This document shows, piece by piece, positions 21,434 to 32,260 of a stretch of DNA of 64,000 bases. The DNA is from Taxawa tesnikishii (nom. ined.). Its lineage: Eukaryota; Ascomycota; Dothideomycetes; Dothideales. The stretch covers positions 806,001 through 870,000 of the forward strand of contig JAPDRO010000005.1 of NCBI GenBank assembly GCA_030247885.1, in the 5' to 3' direction. Both the position numbers and the translations under genes were made by a program. Every line of letters begins with the position of its first letter. Position 1 is the stretch's first letter. The notes under the pieces are model-generated. The model saw only the letters and a program-made list of their open reading frames with translations. It was not told the origin of the DNA and ran no database searches.

Positions 21434-22005
21434 GACGCTGCATGGCCTCGTGGGGAGTGCCCGCATTGGTGCTACGTGCCATGGTTCTCTGCTGCAGCCC
21501 GTGTGCGGCAGCAGAGACTCCGAACACGCGATTTACTCAAACAATTTATATGCTTCTCACGTGGATAGTTGCAGCCTGTGGTGTGATGTGACGGTCTTCA
21601 GATTGAAAAGTCTCGAGTGTGTTATTGACAATCTACTTACCTGGCGAGACTTGGGAAGCTTCTTCGTGAGCTCGGCTTTGAGGGAGAAAGGTGGTGTAGG
21701 CACATGCCATTCGGAGACTGCGGTCTTCCTAACCGTCGCGCCGATTCTCCATCAGTCAAGATGAAGGTGTTGTCATTTCGACTCCTCCGGACTCTTTACT
21801 GACATGTTTGTGAAGGTTCACCGAGTGACCTAATCCACATGTGTTGTAGGAATCTTGAATCTGTGTTTTGAAGTGAAGTCTGTAGTAGCATGCCTGCATT
21901 CACACGCGAGTCATGTTTTGACGCCTCTTCGAATTTGAACTTCCTCTTCTTGAAATCCTCAGAAGAAACACCATAGTTGATTCTCGACTGAAACTACACA
22001 GGGCA
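21434..22005. other. Intergenic region
   Basis: About 570 bases between the GH76 stop and the start of the next plus-strand gene. I see no convincing gene; a plus-strand frame running through it continues a different frame out of the GH76 gene. It presumably holds a 3' untranslated region and the next promoter. Confidence 0.45.
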
Positions 22006-23194
22006 ATGGCGAACACTAAAAGAAAACTAAGCGTCCCTGATAGAGCAGCTTACCAGCCATCCCAGCCACTGTTTGAGGTTCTAGGTAAAAGTGTTGAGGA
22101 TCTCGGATCGCAAGCCACCCTTCTGCGCGCCGCTCGTGACCAAGTGCAACGCATCCACGTAACATTGGATAAAGACAGATTCAACCAATGCATCGACCCA
22201 GTAAGTAATGCCTCATGCGTTAACGTTCCAACCTGTGTTTCGGTTCACTAACAAAGCATAGATAGTGGACTCCTGGAGGCATGCTCTGGAAACATACCAT
22301 CGAGTTTTTGAGGCATTGACGGCGCTGACCAAGCCCGGTCCCGGCGAGGTAGAGTCTGACCACCATACAACACTCAGTGTTCTCGTTGGCACGGCAAATG
22401 ACGCACTCAACAAACTAAACCGGAGCCATGCGGTTACGGAGAATTGGAAGCAACCCAAGGCCAATGGAGAAAGTAGACCGTCAATATCAACTTCTCACAA
22501 TGAACTTCCGGATGTGGAACCACTGAACAATTCAGGGGCCGCACAACACGCCATCAACGACGACGGTCCACTCAAAAAGCGGAAGTTGAGCCTCATGCAG
22601 ACTCCCGCGCGGTCCAAATCGTCGCCACCATCCAATAGCATGGCAAGGGAGCAATTCATGGATGACAAGTCCAATGGCAAAATAGCAACGACACCGACGA
22701 ACACGTCCGCAACAGCACGATCATCTACCATGCAAGAAGATTCGAAGCGATTCAGCACACCGAAACTGGAGCCAAGTAGCACAGCAAACATCAACGCCAC
22801 ACCCGAGATACAGTACGAAGACATTTCTGCCGCCGTGGAAGCGCGCCTGAAGGCCAAAGCAGAGAGGAAGAAACGCGCAAAAGAAAGCAAGAAGCGCAAA
22901 CGGGGTTCGATGGACTCCAACGCCGTAGCCGAAGCTCGTAGCGAAGTTCTTGAACCAAGTAATCTTCCCGAACGACCGAAGAAGAAGGCAAAGGTATCGA
23001 CGGGCTCGGAGACGAACAATGAGTCGAAGCCGCTAAAGGAGAAGAAGGCGAGAATGAAGCATGCCGCGCAGAACGCGAATGCTGGAGAATCGACCCAGAA
23101 GACCAAACGCAGGATATCAGCCACAGAGGAGGCAGCACGCCAGGTTGAGGGCGAGATCAAGCGTAGGAAGAGAGCTAAGCTGCGGCATAACTAG
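22006..23194 (+). CDS. Uncharacterised basic, probably nuclear protein, 375 aa
   Basis: Two exons: 22006-22200 and 22262-23194, with a 61-nt intron (GTAAGT...TAG). The join reads RFNQCIDP|IVDSWRHALETYHRVFEAL, which continues a likely helical domain of about 130 residues. The rest is low-complexity and Lys/Arg-rich (DGPLKKRKLSLMQ, KAKAERKKRAKESKKRKRGS, RPKKKAKVS) and ends in EGEIKRRKRAKLRHN. The clusters resemble nuclear or nucleolar targeting signals. I do not recognise the family. The stop lies 136 bases from the convergent gep4 stop. Confidence 0.75.
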
Positions 23195-23330
23195 AGCTGT
23201 GGTGCTGCCATGTCCAAATTATATGGAAACGCAAAGGAATCATCCCAATCTCTGCAACGTTTGAGATGATTGAGGCGGAGCGGGATTCCTGTTCGAACAG
23301 CGCAAACTTCCACTTTAGAATATACAAAAC

Positions 23331-24245
23331 TCATTCGAAACTGCTCTGCGGATCGGGTGCCACATAGCCCCTTCGCGACAGGAAGCTCGCAAGTCGCTTC
23401 TCTAATCTCACGAACTACTCTGGCATTAGCAAACCGCTACAACTAGCTAGCATAGCTCATAGTACAAAGCTGACTTACCAATCCTTTCTCCTCCACTACC
23501 CCATCCCTAATCCAGAAGCCGTACGAACCCATCATGTTCGCCATCATGACGTCCGTGAACAAGCGATCTCCGACAATCGCAATCTGCGATGCGTTGGTCA
23601 CGTTCGCATCAGGTGAGTTCCTGAAGTGGGAGAGGATGTCAGCGTGACAGCCCGGTTTCTGCTCGACATCAGCACGTCAAGCCCCAGCTATGGTGAGTTC
23701 TCTCAAGACAAACCTTGGTGTTGTGACGAAGAACCTTCACGCCCGTGTTGCGCTCCAGCAAGTCCGCTTCTGCACCGGTAGGGTCGGAGAGTGTGCCGGC
23801 GGAATTGGAGACGATGAGGAGGCGCGAGCCGGGATAGGCAGCGCGGAGTTCTTGAAATTTGTCCTTGTATCGATCAGTGTCTTGACAGTCCCCTTTGTTG
23901 GCAAACTCGTCCGTTACAGTAGATGGCTCTGATTCACGAAACTCTGGGAAAGGGAGTCACATCTGTCGTACAGAGCGTGCGTTTCCCTGAGAAGATAGAG
24001 GGTGGTAAGACCGCGGAGCTTACTGTGTATGGCTTGTATACTTCGTTTCCCTTAGGAATGGCAAAGCAGTTGTCCTTGTCCAGGACTACAGCCCTGATGT
24101 CCGCGTTCTTCTCGCCATTGCGACTAGGAAAAGCCCTTGATAGGGGAACTGGAAGATGATTGAAGTTTGGTATTGTGTGATGCGGCAGACACAACGAAGG
24201 GTTAATGATCAATCGGAAGACATTGAGAGTTCCGGAGACGTTCAT
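23331..24245 (-). CDS. gep4: Mitochondrial phosphatidylglycerophosphatase, GEP4
   Basis: Four exons on the minus strand. Exon 1 (from 24245) codes MNVSGTLNVFRLIINPSLCL, PHHTIPNFNHLPVPLSRAF and the HAD motif IRAVVLDKDNCFAIP. Exon 2 gives KFQELRAAYPGSRLLIVSNS and GTLSDPTGAEADLLERNTGV. Exon 3 gives PGCHADILSHFRNS, then IAIVGDRLFTDVMMANMMGS. Exon 4 gives FVRLEKRLASFLSRRGY, stopping at 23331-23333. Gep4 dephosphorylates phosphatidylglycerophosphate to phosphatidylglycerol in cardiolipin synthesis at the mitochondrial inner membrane. The DKD nucleophile motif and the GDRLFTDV motif are both present. The first intron is about 140 nt with an unusual AAG acceptor; the others are short and normal. Confidence 0.92.
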
Positions 24246-24503
24246 TTGTCCCCCTTCCAGTAGGAGTATGATGTATTGTAGAGACGTAGTAGAGTGAAGA
24301 GAGTTTGGGTGTCTCGAACCTGGACAGGACAAGCGCGGTTAGCGCGCGGCTACACCATGTTCGAACGCTTGGCGCGACTGCTCTGGTCTTCACATCCTCA
24401 CCAACTACTCCACCAGCGCATAACAGGCTTACCGCTCGACAGCACTCAACTCAGACATCTTCTATACTGTTGCAACGCGCGAATCGCGCAAACAGAAGCA
24501 ATC
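24246..24503. promoter_or_regulatory. Short divergent promoter of gep4 and smd3
   Basis: About 260 bases separate the two starts, so the two housekeeping genes must share a bidirectional promoter. No specific box is named. Confidence 0.5.
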
Positions 24504-25078
24504 ATGACGTCCACCATCGGTATCCCGATCAAGCTGCTCAACGAGGCTACTGTACGTGACGCTCCCTATGCTTCGCACTACTGCGCTTACAGAACTCCAT
24601 AGCTGACGCTGTCTTTGCGCGTAGGGCCACATCGTTACGGTTGAGATCACTTCTGGGCAGGTTTACCGCGGAAAACTCCTCGAAGGTCAGCAACAGCTTC
24701 CGTTCATACCACCATGTCGACCTTTGCTCGCCCTTTTTCATCTTTCTGGATCCTTCTGAAATACGCGCTGACCGGGCTTTGATCTACAGCTGAGGACAAC
24801 ATGAACTGCCAACTCAAGGACATCACAGTCACGGCAAGAGACGGTCGCGTGTCGCACTTGGATCAGGTCTACATCAGAGGATCGCACGTCAGATACTTCA
24901 TTGTGCCGGACATGTTGAGGTTAGAAAATCCGAAACCACGATTCTGGAGAAGCCGGCTGATTGATCTCGCAGGAATGCGCCCATGTTTAGGTCTAGGGGT
25001 GTGCGTGGTAGAGGTGTTGGTCTGGCCAGAGGAAGGGCGACAGTCAACAGGGCGAGGGGACACCGGGGTGGCAGATAG
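24504..25078 (+). CDS. smd3: Small nuclear ribonucleoprotein Sm D3
   Basis: Four exons: 24504-24551, 24625-24685, 24790-24919 and 24973-25078, giving 114 residues. The protein reads [75 protein letters not shown] and [18 protein letters not shown], and ends in an Arg/Gly-rich tail. Both Sm motifs are intact, including the G..YRG and RG pairs. SmD3 is one of seven Sm proteins in the ring around U1, U2, U4 and U5 snRNAs. The Arg/Gly tail is a usual site of arginine methylation. All splice phases agree and no slip is seen. Confidence 0.97.
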
Positions 25079-25631
25079 GAAGGTCATGCGCAGCAGCATG
25101 GCTCTACAACCTAGGCTTCGCATCATGGCTGCCAACAACACCATCCTTCGCCCGACAACCGTACACGAAACCGGAATAATGGCAGCAAGGGCGGCGCGGC
25201 GCGCCATATACGGCGAGATGTTACAAATTCTAACAAATACGGACGCCGCCGGAACGATATCATTAAGCGTCCAGGTCAAAAAGCTGGAGTCGGATGGGGT
25301 TCAGAATGAGGGATGCGATCCGAACAGGGTGCGGTCTCCAAGGCCATCAGATAGCGAGGAAAACGAGATATACTCCAAAAGCGCGAGTTCAGGACTGTCG
25401 GGATCTTGCATCCGCGCCACATCATGCCATCGTTCCTTGCGTACACCTGTCTGAAACTACGCGACTTCCACTCAGCTGTCATCTGTAAGAAACCTCAAAC
25501 GGTTTTATTGGGACGGTTTGGCAGGCAGTGATATCATCGGGCATACTCTGAAAGTATAACGTACACGTCCCCGCTACTTCTACTGCAGTCCTTGAAAAGT
25601 TAGTAACACCAACCACATCTGTTGTTGTGTA
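25079..25631. other. Intergenic region
   Basis: About 550 bases between smd3 and the glyoxalase-like gene, both on the plus strand. Open frames continue by chance through it, but I see no domain or splice structure. Confidence 0.4.
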
Positions 25632-25652
25632 GTGCAGTACATTGAACGAACC

Positions 25653-26576
25653 ATGTATACCCCGCAGCCAGACCACGTCGTTGTCCTCCTCCCGCACGCC
25701 GAAGTCCTCAACCCTCCAGCCTGGATAACCGATCACTTCACCGTCTCTCCCGGCGGCCGCCATGGCGACGGCAAGACTGAGAACAAGCTCATCGTCTTTC
25801 AAGATGGCACCTATATCGAGCTCATCGCGTTTGTCAATGACGACCCAGCACACCGCGAAGGCCACTGGTGGGGTGACAAAGGCTTTGGAGTAATCGACTA
25901 CGCCCTCACGTTGGCTGAAGGACCAGAGGCATTCGAAGAGCTGCGCAGACAAATACACAACCTCACCGACATTCCTCAAGGCTGGAAGCCTGGCGAGCTG
26001 AAGGGAGGAAGCAGACTGCTTGCCAATGGCGAACGCGTAGTCTGGAACGTCTCGTTCCCCGAAGCTTCCAGCCGTGGTCAGGCGCCCTTCTGGTGCTTCG
26101 ACGTGACACCTAGGGAGCTCCGCGTCCCTTCGTTGCCGGAGTACACAATGCACCCATGCGGTGCGGTTGGCTTGGGTGCACTAAACATCCATCTGGAAGA
26201 GCAGGTGCAGAAGACCAGACGCAGCTTCACCCAGTTACTGCACAAGCCGGACACCCGACTCACGCACTTCGAGGAGCTACTGGACCTGTTCTCGGTCATT
26301 ATTGGACACTCGTCGACACGGGACTCGCAGTCATTCTCCTGGGAACTGACCACACCACGTCCGGTAGAGAGCATAACGCAGTGCCAGATCCGCTTTGGTG
26401 CTGCTGAGCGTGAGGCCGACAAGCTGGCACTGGAGAGGAAGAAGCCGTTGGTCGCTTCAATCGAGATCAGAGTCGCCGAACCTATCACGATTGACCCAAG
26501 AGAAGTCGTGGGGCACGTGCAGCACGATGAAGTGTTGTTCACTCTGAAGGGCTGCCAGCCAAGAAGGGAGGCTTAG
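25653..26576 (+). CDS. Glyoxalase-like domain protein
   Basis: Intronless, 307 residues from the ATG at 25653; an in-frame ATG at 25632 would add seven. It opens with DHVVVLLPHAEVLNPPAWIT, typical of the glyoxalase-like domain in which the first His of DH is a metal ligand candidate. ENKLIVFQDGTYIELIAFVN gives a second conserved block with Glu. GHWWGDKGFGVIDYALTL and SFPEASSRGQAPFWCFDVTP follow, then a second-half HPCGAVGLGALNIHL repeat unit. Such proteins form the paired beta-alpha folds of the vicinal-oxygen-chelate superfamily. Substrate is unknown and the protein is probably cytosolic. No intron or slip is visible. Confidence 0.82.
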   Translation: MYTPQPDHVVVLLPHAEVLNPPAWITDHFTVSPGGRHGDGKTENKLIVFQDGTYIELIAFVNDDPAHREGHWWGDKGFGVIDYALTLAEGPEAFEELRRQIHNLTDIPQGWKPGELKGGSRLLANGERVVWNVSFPEASSRGQAPFWCFDVTPRELRVPSLPEYTMHPCGAVGLGALNIHLEEQVQKTRRSFTQLLHKPDTRLTHFEELLDLFSVIIGHSSTRDSQSFSWELTTPRPVESITQCQIRFGAAEREADKLALERKKPLVASIEIRVAEPITIDPREVVGHVQHDEVLFTLKGCQPRREA

Positions 26577-27041
26577 AGCTTGCCTTTGAGCATTAGATCG
26601 TCATAGCATACCGCTGGGCGAACGTAATGGACCTCAATATTGCCCTCCATACGCCCTTCACGCTCAGTCCTGATGATTAGACAGTCAGGTTTATGGAGAT
26701 ACGCGAGAGGGCATCGTTCCCTGTCGAAGGGCAGCGGCTTCGAGGGCGCTAAGAGCTTCCAAGATGAAGAGACATTGCCGCCGGGTCAGTCGCCTTCTTT
26801 CGAGAATTTCTGGCAGCCAGAGATCTTATGAGAGAGATGGCTAGGCTTCGTAGGACATGGGACGCACATGATGGTCGCTTGGGTATTTTTTTTGCCTCAG
26901 CTCAGCGAGTATGAGATGCCATGTCGGGGTTACCATGCTTTATGTGTACTTTGTAAATGCCGCCTACGTGCCTCAGACTAAATAAATATCTACACCATAT
27001 CACTCTTGGAAAATTGTGGTGCGCGTGAAGAATCGCGGGCA
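26577..27041. other. Intergenic region before the second element
   Basis: About 465 bases after the glyoxalase-like gene, including a run of nine T at about 26887-26895. I see no gene here. Confidence 0.45.
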
Positions 27042-27515
27042 TTCTAATTTGCGAAAGTCCCCGGTCTAGCTTGCCGGCTTCTTTTCATTAGAATGGCGTC
27101 GCAAATGAACATATTTTTCGACAATTGCGCAACATACTATTGTTCTTATACCTTATAAATGCTATTATAAGCTTCGTATTATTTAAAGCTACTATTTAGT
27201 ATATATATCCTATATTTATAAAAGATATATAAGACGTAAATACTCGAAAACTTGAAAACTAGTAAGCTAGACTAAGGACTTTCGCAATCCGGAATAGTAA
27301 ATTTACAAAAATGTATAAATGCGCAATAATATAGCGTACTTAAGATCCTCTTTGTATACTAGATTAAGCGGCTTAGTTAAGCGCATCTTTTAATACTTAC
27401 CAAGAATCTATTACTAGTATTGTTGTTGCGCAATCATCGAAAAACATCCATATATGCGACGCCATTTTGATAAAAAGAAGCCCGCGCCCAGACCGGGGAC
27501 TTTTGCAATCCGGAA
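27042..27515. mobile_element. AT-rich inverted-repeat element (MITE-like, RIP-like changes)
   Basis: Inverted ends lie at about 27042-27135 and 27425-27515. Both contain a GTCCCCGGTC block, then GGCTTCTTTT and ATGGCGTCGCA, with GATTGCGCAAC or AATTGCGCAAC further in. A third copy of the end lies inside at about 27255-27294 (TTCGCAATCCGG on the plus strand), so the structure is composite. The copies differ largely by C-to-T and G-to-A changes, as in RIP. The interior has no coding capacity. I cannot fix a target-site duplication. Confidence 0.75.
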
Positions 27516-27620
27516 CACCACAAATCCCCAAATCCCATCTCCATTCTTATCCTCCCAACCTCGACCACAAAATGTGACGAACAAGCTTTTGATTCGCTAT
27601 TCCCAACGCGCATTCCAGCA

Positions 27621-28599
27621 ATGGAGATAAAACACCCTCGCCGGATCCTCGTGATCGGCGCGCCGAACAGCGGCACCTTGACCCTGCTCAAAGGTCCGGC
27701 CTCCCCAGCCTCTCCCCTTGCCACTGACCGTAGTCCCTGACCGTCCGCACCGCAGACCTCACGGGCTCCGCACCCGTTCCCGTTTCCTCCGATGATGAAC
27801 ACTCAAGCGGGCCCGTCGAGCAGGGCTCCACGGCCGGGCTGACGCACGAATGGGACCTCAAGACGGCGTACTACAGCGCGCGGATCCCGATCTGGGTCGA
27901 TGAGATCGGCGACCTGGAGGCCTGGAAGGCTGAGTTCTGCGCGCCGGAGGCGAGGGAGGTGGTCAGAGCCGTTGGCGCGTGGGTGTACTGCTTTCGGAAG
28001 GGAGAGGGGAGGGTGGGGCGGCGGGGTGGGAGAGAGGGGTGCAGGATGCGATGCGCGCCGTTGAAGAGGTGGTTCGGCGTGCTTGCGGATACGAGTGGGA
28101 GGGGACTAGGCTTGCTGTCGGTACGTCCGCTGCGGGCTCGGCGGCAATGCTGGATATGGAGGCTTGGGAGGAGCGGAGTATGGAGCTTGGGTTCGAGGTT
28201 GTGGACGCGGATGCAAAGGGCAAGAACGAGTTTGGAGAGGCGGTCGGTATGGATAGGATCAGAGAGGCCTTGGAAGCTAACGATTGGTCCGGTGCTGCGG
28301 ATGGAGAAGGGCAGGGAGAGGGTGCAGGAGAGGGTGCTGAGGATTGGAGTGAGGACGAATTTGGGATGACTACGGGTCCGGAGCATTCGCAGATGAATGC
28401 CGAGCTTTGGGGGTTGAAGGCTTCGCTGTTGGGTCAGGATGAGGATGGAGACGAGGGAGACGAAGCAGCTCAGGTGGATGGTCTGGAGCAGATGATGAGC
28501 CAAGTATTGGCTATCAAAGAGAACGGCGCGGATATGCCGCTTGAGCAGCGCAAACGTTATGCCGCTAAGGCTGTCAATGACTTGATGAAGACTGTTTAA
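27621..28599 (+). CDS. irc6: Irc6/p34-like alpha-gamma-adaptin-binding protein
   Basis: Exon 1 is 27621-27693; a 62-nt intron follows; exon 2 starts at 27756 and stops at 28597-28599. The N-terminus RRILVIGAPNSGTLTLLKDL resembles a Ras-like P-loop with a degenerate GxxxxGK(S/T), as known for this family. HEWDLKTAYYSARIPIWVDE and VVRAVGAWVYCFRK follow. After a one-base slip come AMRAVEEVVRRACGYEWEGT, LEANDWSG, an acidic stretch, and LEQMMSQVLAIKENGADMPL ... RYAAKAVNDLMK. The family binds the clathrin adaptors AP-1 and AP-2 and assists their assembly. The slip, one missing base, lies in the G-rich stretch at about 27998-28040. Confidence 0.83.
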
Positions 28600-28726
28600 C
28601 TGAAAATGCTCAACTATCGACATTTTGTCGATTGAAAAATTGTAATGGCAATGTTATGAGATGCACATTAGTGTCCATTATCCGTTGTTGGATGGATGGC
28701 CCGGCTTTGTTAATTTTGCATTGTTT

Positions 28727-29293
28727 TTAATACGGGATTGCTATTCTGGTTTGGTTTCTCAAAGAACCAAGCCGGCAGACTTTGATGGATGTTGTCTTGT
28801 AGAATCGCCACTTGATAAAGTATCTGAGGAGGCTCAGTTCTCTACCAACCTTCTCCTTCGCCGCCTCCACGCCATCCTGATCGGAGGCTGAGACCTCTGT
28901 TTCCACCATCATATCGTCCTCACCAAGCCGCATCACGCCAACGCGAGTCCATATACGCCAATGGTTCGGCATCCACTTCTCAAGGTTGCGTCCCATTGCC
29001 TCCATCACCTTGTCGTTTATGGGGACATGATACAAATCCACACGGAAGACCTGCTCCCAACCTTTGCCACCAACGTCCTTCAGGTTGAGTTCGACGTTTT
29101 TGAATGCTTGATCGATCTGCGCGTTGACTTCCTCATAGAACTCGCCCGTTCCCGGATGCTAGCCAGCTGAGACGACGTCAGGTTTATTGCTGATGATGAA
29201 ATTATAAAAGAAGACTAAGAGAGAATGGAAAGAAGAGAGAGGTTCATACCCTGTCCTGCACACTCGATTCGATTGGCACTGTATGTGGCGTGA
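28727..29293 (-). pseudogene. RidA/YjgF-like gene, apparently decayed
   Basis: On the minus strand the region from about 29200 down to 28750 encodes a clear RidA-type sequence: TGEFYEEVNAQIDQAFKNVE, LNLKDVGGKGWEQVFRVDLY, HVPINDKVMEAMGRNLEKWM and IWTRVGVMRLGEDDMMVETE. An upstream piece near 29244-29275 gives NRIECAGQG before a GTATGA donor. The next exon should open with Gly-Trp, but a TAG codon (about 29160-29162) stands where Trp belongs, and no usable start codon is visible upstream. RidA proteins hydrolyse reactive enamine/imine intermediates. The 5' end abuts the stop of the Zn2Cys6 gene at 29378, so it may be truncated there. One sequence error could also explain the stop. Confidence 0.65.
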
Positions 29294-29377
29294 CATCTGC
29301 GGTTGCACCAATTGCCAGCCAGCTTCAAACAGCAGCTTCCCTATTATCAGTTGTACGTCGTCCACAGAACCAGACGA

Positions 29378-31010
29378 TCACAGGAACATCATGCGCATTG
29401 CATCAACGTCAAGCAAGAGTCCGGCTCCATGCATCGCCGTTGATGGGCTTTCATCATCCCAGGCACAGTGAAACAACTCTCTGATCCGCTTGACCGTTCC
29501 AAATCCGGCCCTTTTAGAGCAGTATGTAAGGATTTCATCGAACCCACTGCGCTCGTCTGGCCCAAGAGCTGCAGTACCAAGGACGGTGAGCGGCCACAGC
29601 ACTGTCTGAGAGATATGGTCCGTCTCGATGAGTTCCGTCAGCACCGTGCAGCCTTGTTGTGAAAAGCCCCGAATGGATGGGTCCTCCGAAGTCGCATCGG
29701 TGTACAGGAGTTTGTGCAACAGCAACGAGCATGCAAGCCAGTAGAGTTTTGCAGCCTGGATTTCATGTAGAGGCAGATCGTCGGATTGGACCGAAGTACT
29801 TTGTGTTCCTTCAGAAAGGGGCCAAGACGTGAGCTTGTTCGATATTGCCACTGCTGATACCAAATCGTGGCCTTGAAGTGGCAAGCGCTGCTTTAACCAA
29901 GAAAGCTTGAACGCGATATCGAGCAAGTCGCCGGATATACCAACCCAAGGACTAAAGTGATAGGAGGATAAGCCGGCGCGAGTTTTCGCGCTCATCAGAT
30001 ATGCCAGAAGCTTTTCTACGTAGTTGAACGGCAAGTTTTGGTTGGGCTGGAAGAGATTGTTGACCGCAGCACGGAAAACGTATCCTTCGAGACAAAGAAT
30101 TCCATGCAGGGATTCCGGCGGATTCTGTTGCTTTACACTGAGCTGGAACAGATGATGGGCACCGTTGATGTGCGCCCTGCAAGCGGCAGACTCATCTTGG
30201 TCGAGCTGAAACTCTTCGAAGATCATCAGGAGTAACACAGTCGCCAACGTCCACTCTTCCGACTGTGAAGATTTGCGCCTCAGAGCGCGCGAAAAGCCGT
30301 TGACTGCATGATCGTAGTGCAGCAAGGCTTCTTCCTTCCATTCTGGCCTAGAGTTGGAAACAGCCGCAGCGCAGCAGGATACCCAAGCATGGAACAGGGT
30401 CGGATCTCCAACTGCAGTAAGGAGACTCATACTGAAGATCGAGCGGTCAAAGCTACGGCGTGGACACAGGAAAGTCTTCTCAAAAAGCTCGCCAGCTGGA
30501 CCAAAAGTCCAGGTGTGAGCTTCGGTGAGACCTTGGCGACTGCCGCAGGGATCTCAGACTCCAGATTAGGCAAAACCGCTGGCGTAGGAAGTTTAGCAAG
30601 TCCTGATTCGCCCGGTGATGAGGCCAGTATAGGACACGCATGTCGTGGGAGATTGAAAGATGGAGAGACAGGCGTGGTAGTCCGACTTCGAGCTCCTGCG
30701 GATGTTGCCCTCTTCGCTTTAGGCCAGGCACACTTGTCGCGGTTTGAACTGTTCCTGCATCTAGCACATGTAGGTGTCTCGCCATCGCACCTCTTTTTCT
30801 TGCGCCGACCTGGACGCTGTTCGTTAGCCTACGGAAGGCATGGAATTCTTGGCATGTACTGGACCACGTACACGGAATGCAACCGCTATCCGACCTCGAG
30901 TGTTTGGGCTTGATGCCCGCCTGGCATAGGCCATTTGAGGTCAGCTCAAAAGCATTGAACATGGCTTGCCGCGACGCGCGATGCTCGAGCAGCGACCACC
31001 AGTTGGTCAC
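29378..31010 (-). CDS. Zn2Cys6 transcription factor with Fungal_trans_2-type C-terminus
   Basis: Two exons on the minus strand. Exon 1 starts at 31010 (or an inner Met) and ends at 30872; the 62-nt intron is 30810-30871. The join restores a full binuclear zinc cluster: C-I-P-C, RRKKKR, C, DGETPT, C-A-R-C, RNSSNRDK, C, with spacing 2-6-6-2-8. A linker leads to FEKTF..RRSFDRSIFSMSLL and the regulatory domain of about 350 residues (ALLHYDHAVNGFSRALRR, ATVLLLMIFEEFQLDQDESA and later blocks). The frame slips by one base at a run of five T (minus reading) at 30482-30486, where an extra T would give SFFEKTF. It is divergent from the DUF3237 gene and may control the neighbouring transporter and amidase; that is inference. 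Confidence 0.88.
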
Positions 31011-31431
31011 CGTTACATAGCAGGTGTCGAGGCTACAAGGTCTGAGGAGTTCAAGAAAGATGTGGGGAGGATTGCTCTTCTGGGCCTACCGACTTTTAGA
31101 ACGTCGGGTGAAATGTGGCGCTGCGCTAATCGGTTCTAGCGTCAGCCCCGCCTTTCCCTTTACCGTAACTCCAACCCTATCAACACCTCCTCTCCCTTTC
31201 GGTATCTCTTTGCCACGGCTATTTGGAAATCCTGACATGCGTTGCAAAGACAATGGGAGTGGGGACGCCGGTCAACCCCTCCAGAAGGATCATGTTCGTC
31301 CTTCTCTTTAGAGCGGGTCCCGAAACAGGTATCTTCTCTATACAAAATCTCCTATATCATTCTTGAGACCACACGCCCAGAACATCTTTACTGTCAAACT
31401 ACTCCTCATTTGTTCCGTGCCTTGCCACACA
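31011..31431. promoter_or_regulatory. Divergent promoter of the Zn2Cys6 factor and DUF3237 genes
   Basis: About 420 bases between the two starts. Scattered CGG triplets are present (for example CGGTATCTCT at 31200-31209), which are typical half-sites for Zn2Cys6 factors but common by chance. No certain operator is called. Confidence 0.45.
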
Positions 31432-32086
31432 ATGTCATCCTCATACACCCCCATCCCTTCACCGGGCAATGCATACGGTCCTTCACACATTCCCATGCGT
31501 CTTCCATTCCTCGAACATCTCTATCGGCTGGAGGCAGTCATGGCCGAGAGGGAGATAACTGTGGGCTCGCCTTTCGGCACAAAGCAATCACGGATCATCA
31601 TGCCCATCGAAGGCGGCAGCATCAACGGACCAACCATCTCCGGCGTGATCGAGCATCTGAGCGGTGCGGACTGGGTCACCGCCATCGAAGGCACAGACGT
31701 GAGTCTGTCTTCTCATCATGACTTTCCATCTCAAACCCCGGGTTAACCTATGGGGCGTTACAGTTTATGAAGCTCGATGCCCGCTACACGATCAGAACTG
31801 ACGACAGTCACTACCTGTACATCCAAGCCAAGGGAGTTTTCAGCAATGGACCGGGGCGGCCAGGCCCCTTGGTCGGTCCGGCCGCTCCTCCTCTGGTAAA
31901 CCTGACGCAAGACCAAGTGGAGTGGTTTACTCATATCAACATCGAGGCAGGCCCTGGGCCGTACCACTGGCTGAACTCGATTCTGGCGGTTGGGGTGTTG
32001 GCAATGCATGAGAAAAGATCATCATCGATGCCTATCTGTTGACGAATTTCCCGGGCTTGCCGCCCCGTGATGTTGCTGCTGCTTAG
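31432..32086 (+). CDS. DUF3237 family protein
   Basis: Exon 1 is 31432-31698; the 65-nt intron is 31699-31763 (GTGAGT...CAG); exon 2 runs from 31764 to the stop at 32084-32086. The protein reads MRLPFLEHLYRLEAVMAERE, GTKQSRIIMPIEGGSINGPT, GADWVTAIEGTDFMKLDARY, TIRTDDSHYLYIQAKGVFSN and WLNSILAVGVLAMHEK. After a one-base slip comes IIIDAYLLTNFPG, with an Ala-rich end. This matches the DUF3237 beta-barrel-like family of small bacterial and fungal proteins, which often sit next to catabolic genes; the reaction is not established. The slip is at the AAAA run at 32013-32016: one more A gives Glu-Lys-Lys-Ile-Ile-Ile-Asp. Confidence 0.82.
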
Positions 32087-32260
32087 GCTTTTCGGCCCAA
32101 AACAAAAGATTACTTCGGGTGGTGTGTTCAAGGCTACGAACAAGCGCAAACGTACAGCTCTAGAGACTTCATCTATCCGTACATATTGCATTTCCTATAC
32201 TGCGACAGCGAGCTAAGCCTGTTTGTGACATCAACCCGTACATGTGCCGTACATGGCAAT

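Noticed and set aside
22495-23160. 221-codon minus-strand frame
   Set aside because: Antisense of the Lys-rich exon of the basic nuclear protein; composition effect.
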